Source: JBAZWE01 sp041658605 (GTDB lineage Bacteria; Actinomycetota; Thermoleophilia; BMS3ABIN01). From it: DNA of 8,880 nucleotides. Position numbers and translations under genes: made by a program. Below are positions 1 through 5,585 of this stretch, piece by piece. Below the pieces are notes generated by a model. The model did not search any database, was not told the origin of the DNA, and worked only from the letters and a program-made list of their open reading frames with translations. The DNA lies in the NCBI GenBank assembly GCA_041658605.1, contig JBAZZU010000048.1, forward strand, positions 1 through 8,880, in the 5' to 3' direction. Each line of letters begins with the position of its first letter. Position 1 is the stretch's first letter.

Positions 1-426
1 CGCAACGCAAGCCGGTTCGTCCAGTTCTAAGCAAAGGTCGCACTTGCTGGCCGCTTTCTTGATCCTCTCGTCACGCTGGATGCCACCGTAAGGACAAACC
101 ATGACGCACATCCAACAGCCGACACAACGTTCTTTGTCGTGCAGGACCGCACCGGTTTTCGGATCTTTGGTCATCGCGCCGGTGATACACGCGGTCACGC
201 AAACCGGATCCTCGCAATGCCTGCACTGGAGGGCGAACGTCAGCGGCCGGCTTTCTTCCACGAGAATCCGGGATAGCGCCCGGGGCGTTTCTTCGTTAAA
301 AGCGCGGATGATATCCTTCGATTTACTATGCGCGACGATGCAATAGATCTCGCAAAGCTTGCACCCTATGCAGACCTTCTCGTTCGCTCTAATTTTCCGT
401 TTCTTGGTCTTCTGTTTTGCTGCCAT
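1..426 (-). CDS. 4Fe-4S polyferredoxin-like electron-transfer subunit (partial, 3' end outside window)
   Basis: The first 142 residues are in the window; no stop is reached before position 1. The ATG at 426 follows a good ribosome site (AGGAGAAAG). Cysteines fall in four groups: 19/22/25/29, 68/71/76/80, 101/104/107/111, and an incomplete group 129/132/140. This is the pattern of HycB/CooF/NarH-type proteins carrying four [4Fe-4S] clusters; such proteins are usually about 150-200 residues, so only a short tail should be missing. There is no signal peptide; the N-terminus is lysine-rich, so the protein should be cytoplasmic. It lies 126 nt downstream of the FMN subunit of a split glutamate synthase. 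By analogy with archaeal-type GOGAT operons, it probably carries electrons from an NAD(P)H or ferredoxin oxidoreductase to that subunit. The family call is firm; the partner is inferred from position only. Confidence 0.88.
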   Translation of the reverse strand, partial: MAAKQKTKKRKIRANEKVCIGCKLCEIYCIVAHSKSKDIIRAFNEETPRALSRILVEESRPLTFALQCRHCEDPVCVTACITGAMTKDPKTGAVLHDKERCVGCWMCVMVCPYGGIQRDERIKKAASKCDLCLELDEPACVA

Positions 427-552
427 GTTTCTTTCTCCTGTTACTTCTCGACTCGCTCCCCATTAAGCAAGCTCGGGGTCGCTCACTCGAAGAATATTTA
501 TTATTCTCTTATATCGTGTTCTTACTCTCTGCTATTCGCCCTTAGCTCTCTG
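427..552 (-). other. Intergenic spacer between GOGAT FMN subunit and polyferredoxin gene
   Basis: This 126-nt gap holds one copy of the tandem repeat, a small A/T-rich inverted repeat (AGAATA at 491-496 against TATTCT at 502-507), and the ribosome site of the downstream gene. I see no terminator with a U-tract and no convincing promoter, so read-through from the upstream GOGAT genes is the simplest reading. Confidence 0.5.
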
Positions 553-561
553 CTATTCTCC
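521..561. repeat. Tandem ~20-nt duplication over the end of the GOGAT FMN subunit gene
   Basis: Two adjacent near-identical units occupy 521-540 and 541-561. They share CTCTCTGCTATTC at 525-537 and 546-558, and a CTTA prefix with a one-base insertion (G) in the second unit. On the coding strand the shared core reads GAATAGCAGAGAG, so the TAG stop at 555-553 lies inside one copy. The second copy places another GAA-TAG exactly 21 nt downstream in the same frame. This looks like a small tandem duplication that copied the stop codon; no function is evident. Confidence 0.8.
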
Positions 562-2067
562 GGCGTGCATGACGCCGAGGATGTCCATTTCTTCCCTGCT
601 TAAGCCGACCGCCCTTAAATGCAGCCGGTTGCCGCGCAGCGACTCGATGGCGTTTATGCCCATACCGCCCAGCATTTCCTTTATTTCCAGAGACCAGGCG
701 CGCAGGAGGTTGTTCAAGCGCCGCGCCCCCATGTCCGGATTAACCCGTTTTGAAAGATACGGATCCTGCGTCGTAATGCCCCACGGGCACTTGCCCGTAT
801 AACATTTCTGACAAACCGTACAGCCGACCGCGATCAACGCGCTCGTACCGATGTAGACGGCGTCGGCGCCCAACGCGATGGCCTTAATGATATCGGCCGA
901 ATTACGGAATCCGCCTGCGACCAGCAATGACGCCTGATTTCTGAGGCCATCGTCGCGCAGCCTTTGATCAACGGCGGCCAAAGCCAGTTCGATCGGCATG
1001 CCGACGTTGTCACGGGTCCTTGTCGGCGCCGCGCCCGTGCCGCCCCTTAAGCCGTCCAGGGTAACAAAGTCGGCGCCCGCCCTGACGATACCGCTGGCTA
1101 TGGCGGCGGCGTTGTGCACGGCGGCGATCTTAACACCGACCGGCTTCGAGTACTCAACCGCCTCTTTCAAAGCGAAGACCAATTGTCTCAAGTCCTCGAT
1201 CGAATAGATATCGTGATGCGGCGCGGGGCTGAGCGCGTCGGTGCCTTCGGGTATCATCCTGGTCACGGATATTTCCGCGTCCACTTTCTCACCCGGAAGG
1301 TGGCCGCCGATGCCCGGTTTGGCGCCCTGGCCGATCTTGATTTCAATGGCGGCGCCGGCATTCAAGTAGTCGCGCGTAACGCCGAACCGGCCGCTCGCGC
1401 ACTGGACGATAGTGTTGGGGCCGTACTTGTAGAGGTTTTTATGCAAACCGCCTTCGCCTGTGTTGCACATCGTCCCCGAATCGGTCGCCGCGCGGGCTAG
1501 CGACTCGCAGACGTTATAACTTATCGCGCCATAGGATAAGGCGCCGAACATGATCGGCAAATCGAGCTTCAACTGCGGCGGCATCTTGGTCTTCAACTTC
1601 GGAACACCTTTGCGATAAGAAAACTCCAGCTTATCCGGCTTGCGACCGATATATGTTCTCAACTCCATCGGCTCGCGCAAGGGATCGATCGACGGATTTG
1701 TGACCTGGCTCGCGTTTAAAACAAGGTGGTCCCAGTAAATGCGCTGCCCAAGCTCGTCCCCGCAACCGGTCAAAAGCATACCGCCCGTGTCGGCCTGCTT
1801 GCAGATGTCTTTGATTTGCCGGTATGTCCAGTTGGCGTGCGGACGGCCCATCGAAGGGCTCGGCCGGACAATCAGCGCGCGCGTCGGACAGAACTCGACG
1901 CAGCGCTGGCAACCGACACATTTCATCTCATCCTCACGCATATGGTCCGCTTCCGCGTCATAGGAGTGAACCTCGAACGAGCATTGCCGCTCGCAGACCC
2001 GGCAACGGATGCACTTCTCGTTATCCCTTATGACCTGGAATTCGGCCTTTACGAGATTTCTATACAT
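553..2067 (-). CDS. Archaeal-type glutamate synthase, FMN-binding subunit with N-terminal 2x[4Fe-4S] domain
   Basis: This 504-residue protein reduces the 2-oxoglutarate/ammonia adduct to glutamate on FMN. An N-terminal ferredoxin domain (about 10-70) has two full cluster motifs, Cys19/22/25/29 and Cys50/53/56/60. The FMN-barrel glutamate synthase domain follows (about 90-480), with GGTGAAP near 342 and an AGGF phosphate-binding segment near 384. Near the C-terminus Cys416, Cys422 and Cys427 have the C-x5-C-x4-C spacing of the [3Fe-4S] ligands of classical GOGAT; an extra Cys419 lies between them. The glutaminase and GXGXG domains of full-length GltB are absent; the glutaminase is the gene just upstream, overlapping by 19 nt, which implies translational coupling. 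The ATG at 2067 has a purine-rich site (GGAAGAAGAG). This fits the GltB2 type of split GOGAT known from archaea and anaerobic bacteria. The GXGXG subunit and an FAD oxidoreductase, if present, lie outside the window. Confidence 0.92.
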   Translation of the reverse strand: MYRNLVKAEFQVIRDNEKCIRCRVCERQCSFEVHSYDAEADHMREDEMKCVGCQRCVEFCPTRALIVRPSPSMGRPHANWTYRQIKDICKQADTGGMLLTGCGDELGQRIYWDHLVLNASQVTNPSIDPLREPMELRTYIGRKPDKLEFSYRKGVPKLKTKMPPQLKLDLPIMFGALSYGAISYNVCESLARAATDSGTMCNTGEGGLHKNLYKYGPNTIVQCASGRFGVTRDYLNAGAAIEIKIGQGAKPGIGGHLPGEKVDAEISVTRMIPEGTDALSPAPHHDIYSIEDLRQLVFALKEAVEYSKPVGVKIAAVHNAAAIASGIVRAGADFVTLDGLRGGTGAAPTRTRDNVGMPIELALAAVDQRLRDDGLRNQASLLVAGGFRNSADIIKAIALGADAVYIGTSALIAVGCTVCQKCYTGKCPWGITTQDPYLSKRVNPDMGARRLNNLLRAWSLEIKEMLGGMGINAIESLRGNRLHLRAVGLSREEMDILGVMHAGE

Positions 2068-3170
2068 ATCTCTTCTTCCTTGGCCTTAGAACGGTCCGGT
2101 TTCAGGTTGGCGATGACTGGTTCGCCGGCCGTCGGCATCCAAACCCGGTCAGGCGTAACGATCTCCCTGATAGCCGCCTCTTCATTCGCAATGTAAAGAA
2201 CGTCACCCTTCTCCGCGGCGACCAATGGCCGTAGCTTTATCCGGTCGTTGATACCGATCATTCCGTCTTTGTGGCCGAGAATGAACGCGAAGGGACCGTT
2301 CAACAGGGCGTTGCCGTAAACCTGGCGGATCGCCGTCATAATCTTCTTCTGTTCCTCCGGCATATTGTCGATTTGCACCCAGAAAGGAGCGGCCATCGCT
2401 TTCGTGGCGAGCTCGACCGGCATTTTGTACCGGCGCAGCAGGAGGTCGAACAGGTAGGCGGTTACCTCCGTGTCCGTTTGGAGGGTGCATTTATAACCGT
2501 ACATTTCCAGGTACCGCCGGTTTATCCCGTAAGACGAAATCTCCCCGTTGTGCACGATCGACCAGTCGAGGAGGGTAAAGGGATGGGCGCCGCCCCACCA
2601 GCCGGGCGTATTGGTCGGAAAACGGCCGTGGGCGATCCAGGTCCACGCCTTGTACTCTTCCAGCCGGTAAAAACGGCCGACGTCGCCGGGGAAACCGACG
2701 GCTTTGAACGCGCCCATGTTCTTGCCGCTGGACATGACGAAAGCGCCCTTGATGGTCGAGTTGATCGTCATGACGGCGTTAACCACGTAGTCCTCTTCGT
2801 CACACTCATTGAGCGCAAGCTTCTCTTTGTCAACGCTAAGGAAATAACGCCAGAGCAGGGGGATGTCGGTGATTTTCGCGTTGCGCCTGGTGGGAATCTC
2901 TTCTTCCAGCCGGATGATGAAGTGGCGCTTTAGGTAGCGCTCGGTCGCGTCCAGCGCGTCTCTGGTCGTATAGAGCATGTGGAAGGCGTACTGATGCTTG
3001 CGCTCCGGGTAGATGCCGTAGGCCGCAAAGCCCCCGCCCTGCCCGCTGCTGCGCTCGTCCATATTACAGATACTGGCGATGATCGCCTCACCGTTGACCC
3101 GGTGCCGGTTCCGGCTGATAAAACCGGTCAACCCGCAGGCGCTCATGTCTTTCTCGTATCTATAACTCAC
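2049..3170 (-). CDS. Glutamate synthase glutaminase subunit (class II glutamine amidotransferase)
   Basis: This 373-residue protein hydrolyses glutamine and should pass ammonia to the FMN subunit encoded next. It is an Ntn-hydrolase: the likely nucleophile is Cys12 in SACGLTGF, so an 11-residue propeptide must be removed. Other class II amidotransferase marks are HGRFPTNT (181-188), GGAHPF (193-198), HNGE (207-210), QTDTEV (231-236) and GPFAF (292-296). The GTG start at 3170 is chosen because GGGGAGG lies 6 nt upstream. An ATG at 3146 (Met9) would shorten the propeptide to two residues but has a weaker ribosome site. The gene starts 53 nt after the second glutamine synthetase with no terminator between, so they probably share a transcript. 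It lacks the FMN and GXGXG domains of fused GltB and corresponds to the GltB1 subunit of split GOGAT. Asparagine synthetase and GlmS are unlikely, since no synthetase or isomerase domain is fused. Confidence 0.9.
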   Translation of the reverse strand: MSYRYEKDMSACGLTGFISRNRHRVNGEAIIASICNMDERSSGQGGGFAAYGIYPERKHQYAFHMLYTTRDALDATERYLKRHFIIRLEEEIPTRRNAKITDIPLLWRYFLSVDKEKLALNECDEEDYVVNAVMTINSTIKGAFVMSSGKNMGAFKAVGFPGDVGRFYRLEEYKAWTWIAHGRFPTNTPGWWGGAHPFTLLDWSIVHNGEISSYGINRRYLEMYGYKCTLQTDTEVTAYLFDLLLRRYKMPVELATKAMAAPFWVQIDNMPEEQKKIMTAIRQVYGNALLNGPFAFILGHKDGMIGINDRIKLRPLVAAEKGDVLYIANEEAAIREIVTPDRVWMPTAGEPVIANLKPDRSKAKEEEICIEIS

Positions 3171-3223
3171 TGTTCGCCTCCCCGGCTGCGTAAGAGCTTA
3201 TCAAAACTATCTTACCCCTCGCC

Positions 3224-4555
3224 TCATAGGATGGGTAGGAACTTGTTCAGTTCGTACTCGGTCACCTGGATCCGGTACTCTTCCCATTCCTTCTTCTTGA
3301 TTTCAATGAAACGGTCAAACACGTGGTCGCCCAGCGTCTTTCTGGCGAGTTCGCTCTGCTCGGTCAGTAAGATAGCCTCGCCCAGACTGCCCGGCAGTGA
3401 TTTTATCCCTAAGTTGTCCCGGTCTTTTTCCGACAAGTCGTAAAGGTTCTTCTCCATCTGGTCGGGTATCTCATATTTCTTCTCGATGCCTTCCAAGCCG
3501 GCGGCCAGGAGGATCGCGAACGTTAAGTACGGATTGCAGGCCGGGTCGGGGCTGCGGAACTCCGCCCGCGTCGCCTTTTCCTTGCCCGGCTGATACTCCG
3601 GCACGCGGATCAAAGCGCTGCGATTACGGCGCGACCAAGCTACGTAAACGGGGGCTTCGTAGCCGGGAACCAGCCGCTTGTATGAATTGACCCACTGGGC
3701 GAAGATGGCCGATATCTCGCGGGCATGCTTCAGCTGACCGGCGATGAAGTGCTTGGCCGTATCAGACAGAAAGTTCTCGTCCTTGGCGTCGTAAAACGAG
3801 TTCTTGTCGCCGATAAAAAGCGATTGGTGCGTGTGCATGCCGCTGCCGTTCTGCCCGAATATCGGTTTCGGCATAAAAGTCGCGTAGACGCCGGCCTTCC
3901 TGGCGATCTCCTTAACCGTCAGCCTATAGGTGACGGCGTTGTCTGCCATGGTGATCGCGTCATCGTAGCGCATGTCGATCTCGTGCTGGGAATCGCCGAC
4001 CTCGTGGTGGCTGTATTCGATGTTGATGCCCATCTGCTCCAGCGCCAGAACGGTGTCGCGCCTTAGGTCCGAGGCCACGTCCAGCGGCGTTAAGTCGAAA
4101 TAGCCGCCCTTGTCGAGGACCTCGATGCCCTCGCTCGTTTTGAAATAGAAGAATTCCAGTTCCGGGCCCACGTAGAAATGGTCATAACCCATCGCTTCAG
4201 CCCTTTTAAGCGTCCGCTTCAAAACGTAACGGGGATCGCCCTCGTAAGGTTCCCGCTGGGGAGTTAGAACGTCACAAATCATGCGGGCGACGCCCTGTTC
4301 CTGCGGCCGCCAGGGCAAGATCTGGAAAGTCGAGTGGTCGGGCATGGCGATCATATCGCTTTCCTCGATGTCCTGGTAGCCGGTTATGCTGGAGCCGTCG
4401 AAACCCATCCCCTGCTCCAGCGCCAGGCCGAGTTCTTTGTCAGTGATGGCAAAGCTCTTTAACTGCCCCAGGATGTCGGTAAACCAAAGCCTGATGAACT
4501 TGACGTTCTTGTCCTTAACGGTCTTTAATACGTATTCCTTGTCCTTCGCAACCAT
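3224..4555 (-). CDS. glnA: Glutamine synthetase type I (second copy)
   Basis: This 443-residue protein makes glutamine from glutamate, ammonia and ATP. It has the beta-grasp N-domain (about 15-100, with FDGSSITG at 52-59) and the catalytic domain (about 105-443). Metal and substrate signatures are GPELEFF (130-136), SHHEVGDSQHE (182-192), GSGMHTHQS (237-245), NSYKRLVPGYE (290-300, with the flap Glu300), NRSALIRVP (311-319) and EFRSPDPACNPYL (332-344). The length matches the alpha-type GSI group. Residue 62, by eye equivalent to the feedback-control Arg62 of Bacillus subtilis GlnA, is Asp here (DIEESDM). KNLYDLS at 369-375 resembles the segment holding the adenylylated Tyr of beta-type enzymes, but no adenylyltransferase is in the window. 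The ATG at 4555 follows a strong AAGGAGG. The gene has its own promoter and a terminator-containing leader, and probably heads an operon with the GOGAT genes. Confidence 0.96.
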   Translation of the reverse strand: MVAKDKEYVLKTVKDKNVKFIRLWFTDILGQLKSFAITDKELGLALEQGMGFDGSSITGYQDIEESDMIAMPDHSTFQILPWRPQEQGVARMICDVLTPQREPYEGDPRYVLKRTLKRAEAMGYDHFYVGPELEFFYFKTSEGIEVLDKGGYFDLTPLDVASDLRRDTVLALEQMGINIEYSHHEVGDSQHEIDMRYDDAITMADNAVTYRLTVKEIARKAGVYATFMPKPIFGQNGSGMHTHQSLFIGDKNSFYDAKDENFLSDTAKHFIAGQLKHAREISAIFAQWVNSYKRLVPGYEAPVYVAWSRRNRSALIRVPEYQPGKEKATRAEFRSPDPACNPYLTFAILLAAGLEGIEKKYEIPDQMEKNLYDLSEKDRDNLGIKSLPGSLGEAILLTEQSELARKTLGDHVFDRFIEIKKKEWEEYRIQVTEYELNKFLPIL

Positions 4556-4599
4556 GCTGCCTCCTTCTAGTCCGATCTTAAGCCGGACCGATCAGGAAT

Positions 4600-4624
4600 A
4601 AAGCGCACCCTTTTGGAGCGCTTT
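4600..4624 (-). other. Leader hairpin, possible weak second terminator
   Basis: In the RNA, AAAGCGC pairs with GCGCUUU, with two further C-G pairs beyond a U-U mismatch and an AAAAG loop. It is followed by AUU, so the U-tract is short. It lies 2 nt after the AACGGC hexaloop hairpin and 45 nt before the glutamine synthetase start. It may be a second attenuator, a spacer fold, or chance. Confidence 0.45.
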
Positions 4625-4626
4625 GC

Positions 4627-4642
4627 GCCGCGCCGTTGCGGC
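4627..4642 (-). promoter_or_regulatory. Downstream hexaloop hairpin in glutamine synthetase leader (GCCGC-AACGGC-GCGGC)
   Basis: The RNA folds as a perfect 5-bp G/C stem (GCCGC/GCGGC) around a 6-nt loop, AACGGC. The loop has A at position 1 and G at position 4, the residues reported as conserved in ANTAR-binding hexaloops. The same loop occurs in the terminator-overlapping hairpin of the other leader at 7276-7291, and the same stem recurs at 7189-7204. It lies downstream of the terminator, 71 nt before the start codon. ANTAR binding is inferred. Confidence 0.6.
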
Positions 4643-4650
4643 CTTTAAGG

Positions 4651-4695
4651 AAAATAAAAAAGACGCCCCCGTCTTTGTAAGAAGGAGACGTCTTC
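4651..4695 (-). terminator. Intrinsic terminator (attenuator) in second glutamine synthetase leader
   Basis: In the RNA, the 5' arm GAAGACGUCUCC (4695-4684) pairs over 12 bp, with three G-U pairs, to GGGGGCGUCUUU (4670-4659). The loop is 13 nt and UUUAUUUU follows. A shorter alternative hairpin, AAAGACG/CGUCUUU around GGGG at 4676-4659, shares the 3' arm and U-tract. The 5' arm includes the loop and 3' arm of the upstream hexaloop hairpin, so the two folds exclude each other. Confidence 0.75.
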
Positions 4696-4700
4696 GTCTC
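4685..4700 (-). promoter_or_regulatory. Putative ANTAR antiterminator hairpin, second glutamine synthetase leader
   Basis: The RNA GAGAC-GAAGAC-GUCUC forms a 5-bp stem with a 6-nt loop; the loop has G at position 4 but G rather than A at position 1. One further G-C pair could close it to an AAGA tetraloop. The stem is identical to that at 7276-7291. Its 3' half is part of the terminator 5' arm, so a protein holding this hairpin would block termination. Confidence 0.65.
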
Positions 4701-4706
4701 AATAAA

Positions 4707-4723
4707 GCGTCTTCATAGAACGC
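4707..4723 (-). other. Upstream leader hairpin (candidate P1), second glutamine synthetase leader
   Basis: In the RNA GCGUU pairs with GACGC (last pair G-U) around a 7-nt loop, CUAUGAA. It lies 6 nt before the GAGAC hexaloop hairpin, which is the usual place of the first hairpin in a two-hairpin ANTAR target. The loop does not show the A1/G4 hexaloop pattern, so the assignment is weak. Confidence 0.4.
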
Positions 4724-4733
4724 CTATATAAAT

Positions 4734-4762
4734 ATAATAACCGCCGTTCAGGCTCGTGTCAA
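4734..4762 (-). promoter_or_regulatory. Sigma70/A promoter of the glnA-GOGAT operon
   Basis: A perfect -35 TTGACA (4762-4757), a 17-nt spacer and a -10 TATTAT (4739-4734) predict a transcript start near 4727. The promoter begins 5 nt after the stop codon of the GAF-ANTAR gene. The leader is therefore about 170 nt, long enough for the hairpins and terminator seen before the start codon. Confidence 0.85.
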
Positions 4763-4767
4763 CCGGT

Positions 4768-5523
4768 CTACGGCTTGATCTCGTTGGCCAGGATAACCGC
4801 TTCGGCTATCTCCCGGATCGAACTACGGGTGTTCATGCTCTTGCGCTGCATGATCTTGAAGGCCTCGTCCTCGCTGACCCCATATTCCTTCATGAGGATG
4901 CCCTTGGCGCGTTCGACCGCTTTTCTGGTTTTGAGCGCCTCTTCCATTTCGATCGTGCGGTCGAAGAGCTTTGTGTTTTCTATCGCGATGGCCGCCTGGT
5001 TGGCGACAATCTGCAGGACTTTTAATTCGTCCGGCGTAAACTGATGCTCTGTGGATGTGTAACTGTTTAAAACCCCGATAACCCTGTCCTTGATCATCAT
5101 CGGTATGGACGCCATCGAAACAAGGCCTTCTTTCCTGGCGATCTCCGGATAGGTATAAAGAGGTTCTTTTCTTACGTCGAGCGCGGTTATCGGTCTCTTC
5201 TCTTTTACGGCCAGTCCGCTGATGCTCTGGCCGACCTTAAGCGGCGGTTTCGACTTATATTCCTGGCTGAGCGCTTGCGTCGCCCTGATCTCGAGCTCCT
5301 GGCCGGACTCGTCCAGCATCATGATCGAGCATATCTTGCTCCCCATCATGTCGGCGGTCATTCGCACCATCAGCTGGAGTATCTCTTCGATATACCGGTC
5401 GGATACGACCGCCGCGCTCATCTCAAGCAGGGTTTCGAGCTGCGCGGTCTTTTTTGAGGCCGTCTGCTTCTTGGGATTGGACGTTAGTTTCTTTTTCTCT
5501 GCCATGCTTTCGATTATAACCAT
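4768..5523 (-). CDS. GAF-ANTAR transcription antiterminator
   Basis: This 251-residue protein (245 if Met7 at 5505 is the start) has a lysine-rich N-terminus, a GAF sensor domain (about 28-186), a short helical linker, and a C-terminal ANTAR domain (about 193-248). The ANTAR core shows AVERAKGILM (202-211) and SEDEAFKIMQ (217-226), followed by a third helix ending EIAEAVILAN. ANTAR domains bind paired RNA hairpins in nascent leaders and prevent terminator formation. There is no receiver domain and no phospho-acceptor Asp context, so control is more likely by a ligand of the GAF domain than by phosphorylation. ANTAR proteins beside glutamine synthetase or nitrate assimilation genes are known in clostridia, proteobacteria (NasR) and actinobacteria. 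It lies between two units with terminator-bearing leaders, its probable targets. The ATG at 5523 touches the end of a hairpin and has no ribosome site; the start at 5505 is preferred, although it too lacks a good one. Confidence 0.9.
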   Translation of the reverse strand: MVIIESMAEKKKLTSNPKKQTASKKTAQLETLLEMSAAVVSDRYIEEILQLMVRMTADMMGSKICSIMMLDESGQELEIRATQALSQEYKSKPPLKVGQSISGLAVKEKRPITALDVRKEPLYTYPEIARKEGLVSMASIPMMIKDRVIGVLNSYTSTEHQFTPDELKVLQIVANQAAIAIENTKLFDRTIEMEEALKTRKAVERAKGILMKEYGVSEDEAFKIMQRKSMNTRSSIREIAEAVILANEIKP

Positions 5524-5543
5524 AAAAGGCCGCAGAGGCTCAA
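5513..5543 (-). promoter_or_regulatory. Possible promoter of the GAF-ANTAR gene, giving a leaderless mRNA
   Basis: A perfect TATAAT (5518-5513) ends 7 nt before the ATG at 5505, so transcription would begin at or next to that codon. The best upstream box is TTGAGC (5543-5538), with a long 19-nt spacer. That box overlaps the loop of the preceding hairpin. The -10 match is strong and the -35 match is partial. Confidence 0.5.
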
Positions 5544-5563
5544 ACGAGCCCCCGCGGCCTTTT
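5524..5563 (-). terminator. Long hairpin, probable terminator after the FMN glutamate synthase-like gene
   Basis: The RNA forms an 18-bp stem with two G-U pairs and a GUUU loop. It runs from AAAAGGCCGC to GCGGCCUUUU, 22 nt after the stop codon at 5586. The U-run is only four bases and belongs to the stem, so termination may be partial. The A-run/U-run symmetry would let it act in either direction. Confidence 0.75.
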
Positions 5564-5585
5564 GGTTCGCTGTTGCTGATTGGTC

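Noticed and set aside
369..375. Adenylylation control of the second glutamine synthetase, suggested by KNLYDLS (residues 369-375 of that protein)
   Set aside because: The numbers are protein residues. The enzyme is alpha-type in length and no adenylyltransferase is in the window, so the resemblance alone does not support modification.
491..507. A/T-rich inverted repeat as a terminator
   Set aside because: The stem is only 6 bp, A/T-rich, and has no U-tract.
101..603. Plus-strand open frames over the left edge
   Set aside because: They are antisense to the polyferredoxin gene and the end of the GOGAT FMN subunit; they have no family-like motifs.
1114..1500. Plus-strand frame of 128 codons
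   Set aside because: It is entirely antisense to the GOGAT FMN subunit, whose motifs are continuous across the region.
2271..2933. Plus-strand frame of 220 codons
   Set aside because: It is antisense to the glutaminase subunit, with low-complexity, Arg/Asp/Gly-rich composition typical of shadows in GC-rich coding DNA.
4600..4727. T-box, glutamine riboswitch or other metabolite riboswitch in the leader
   Set aside because: No T-box sequence or known aptamer core is recognisable; the hairpin-loop pattern beside an ANTAR gene explains the leader better.
4744..4749. AACGGC motif inside the spacer of the second promoter
   Set aside because: It lies upstream of the predicted transcript start and has no flanking complementary stem.
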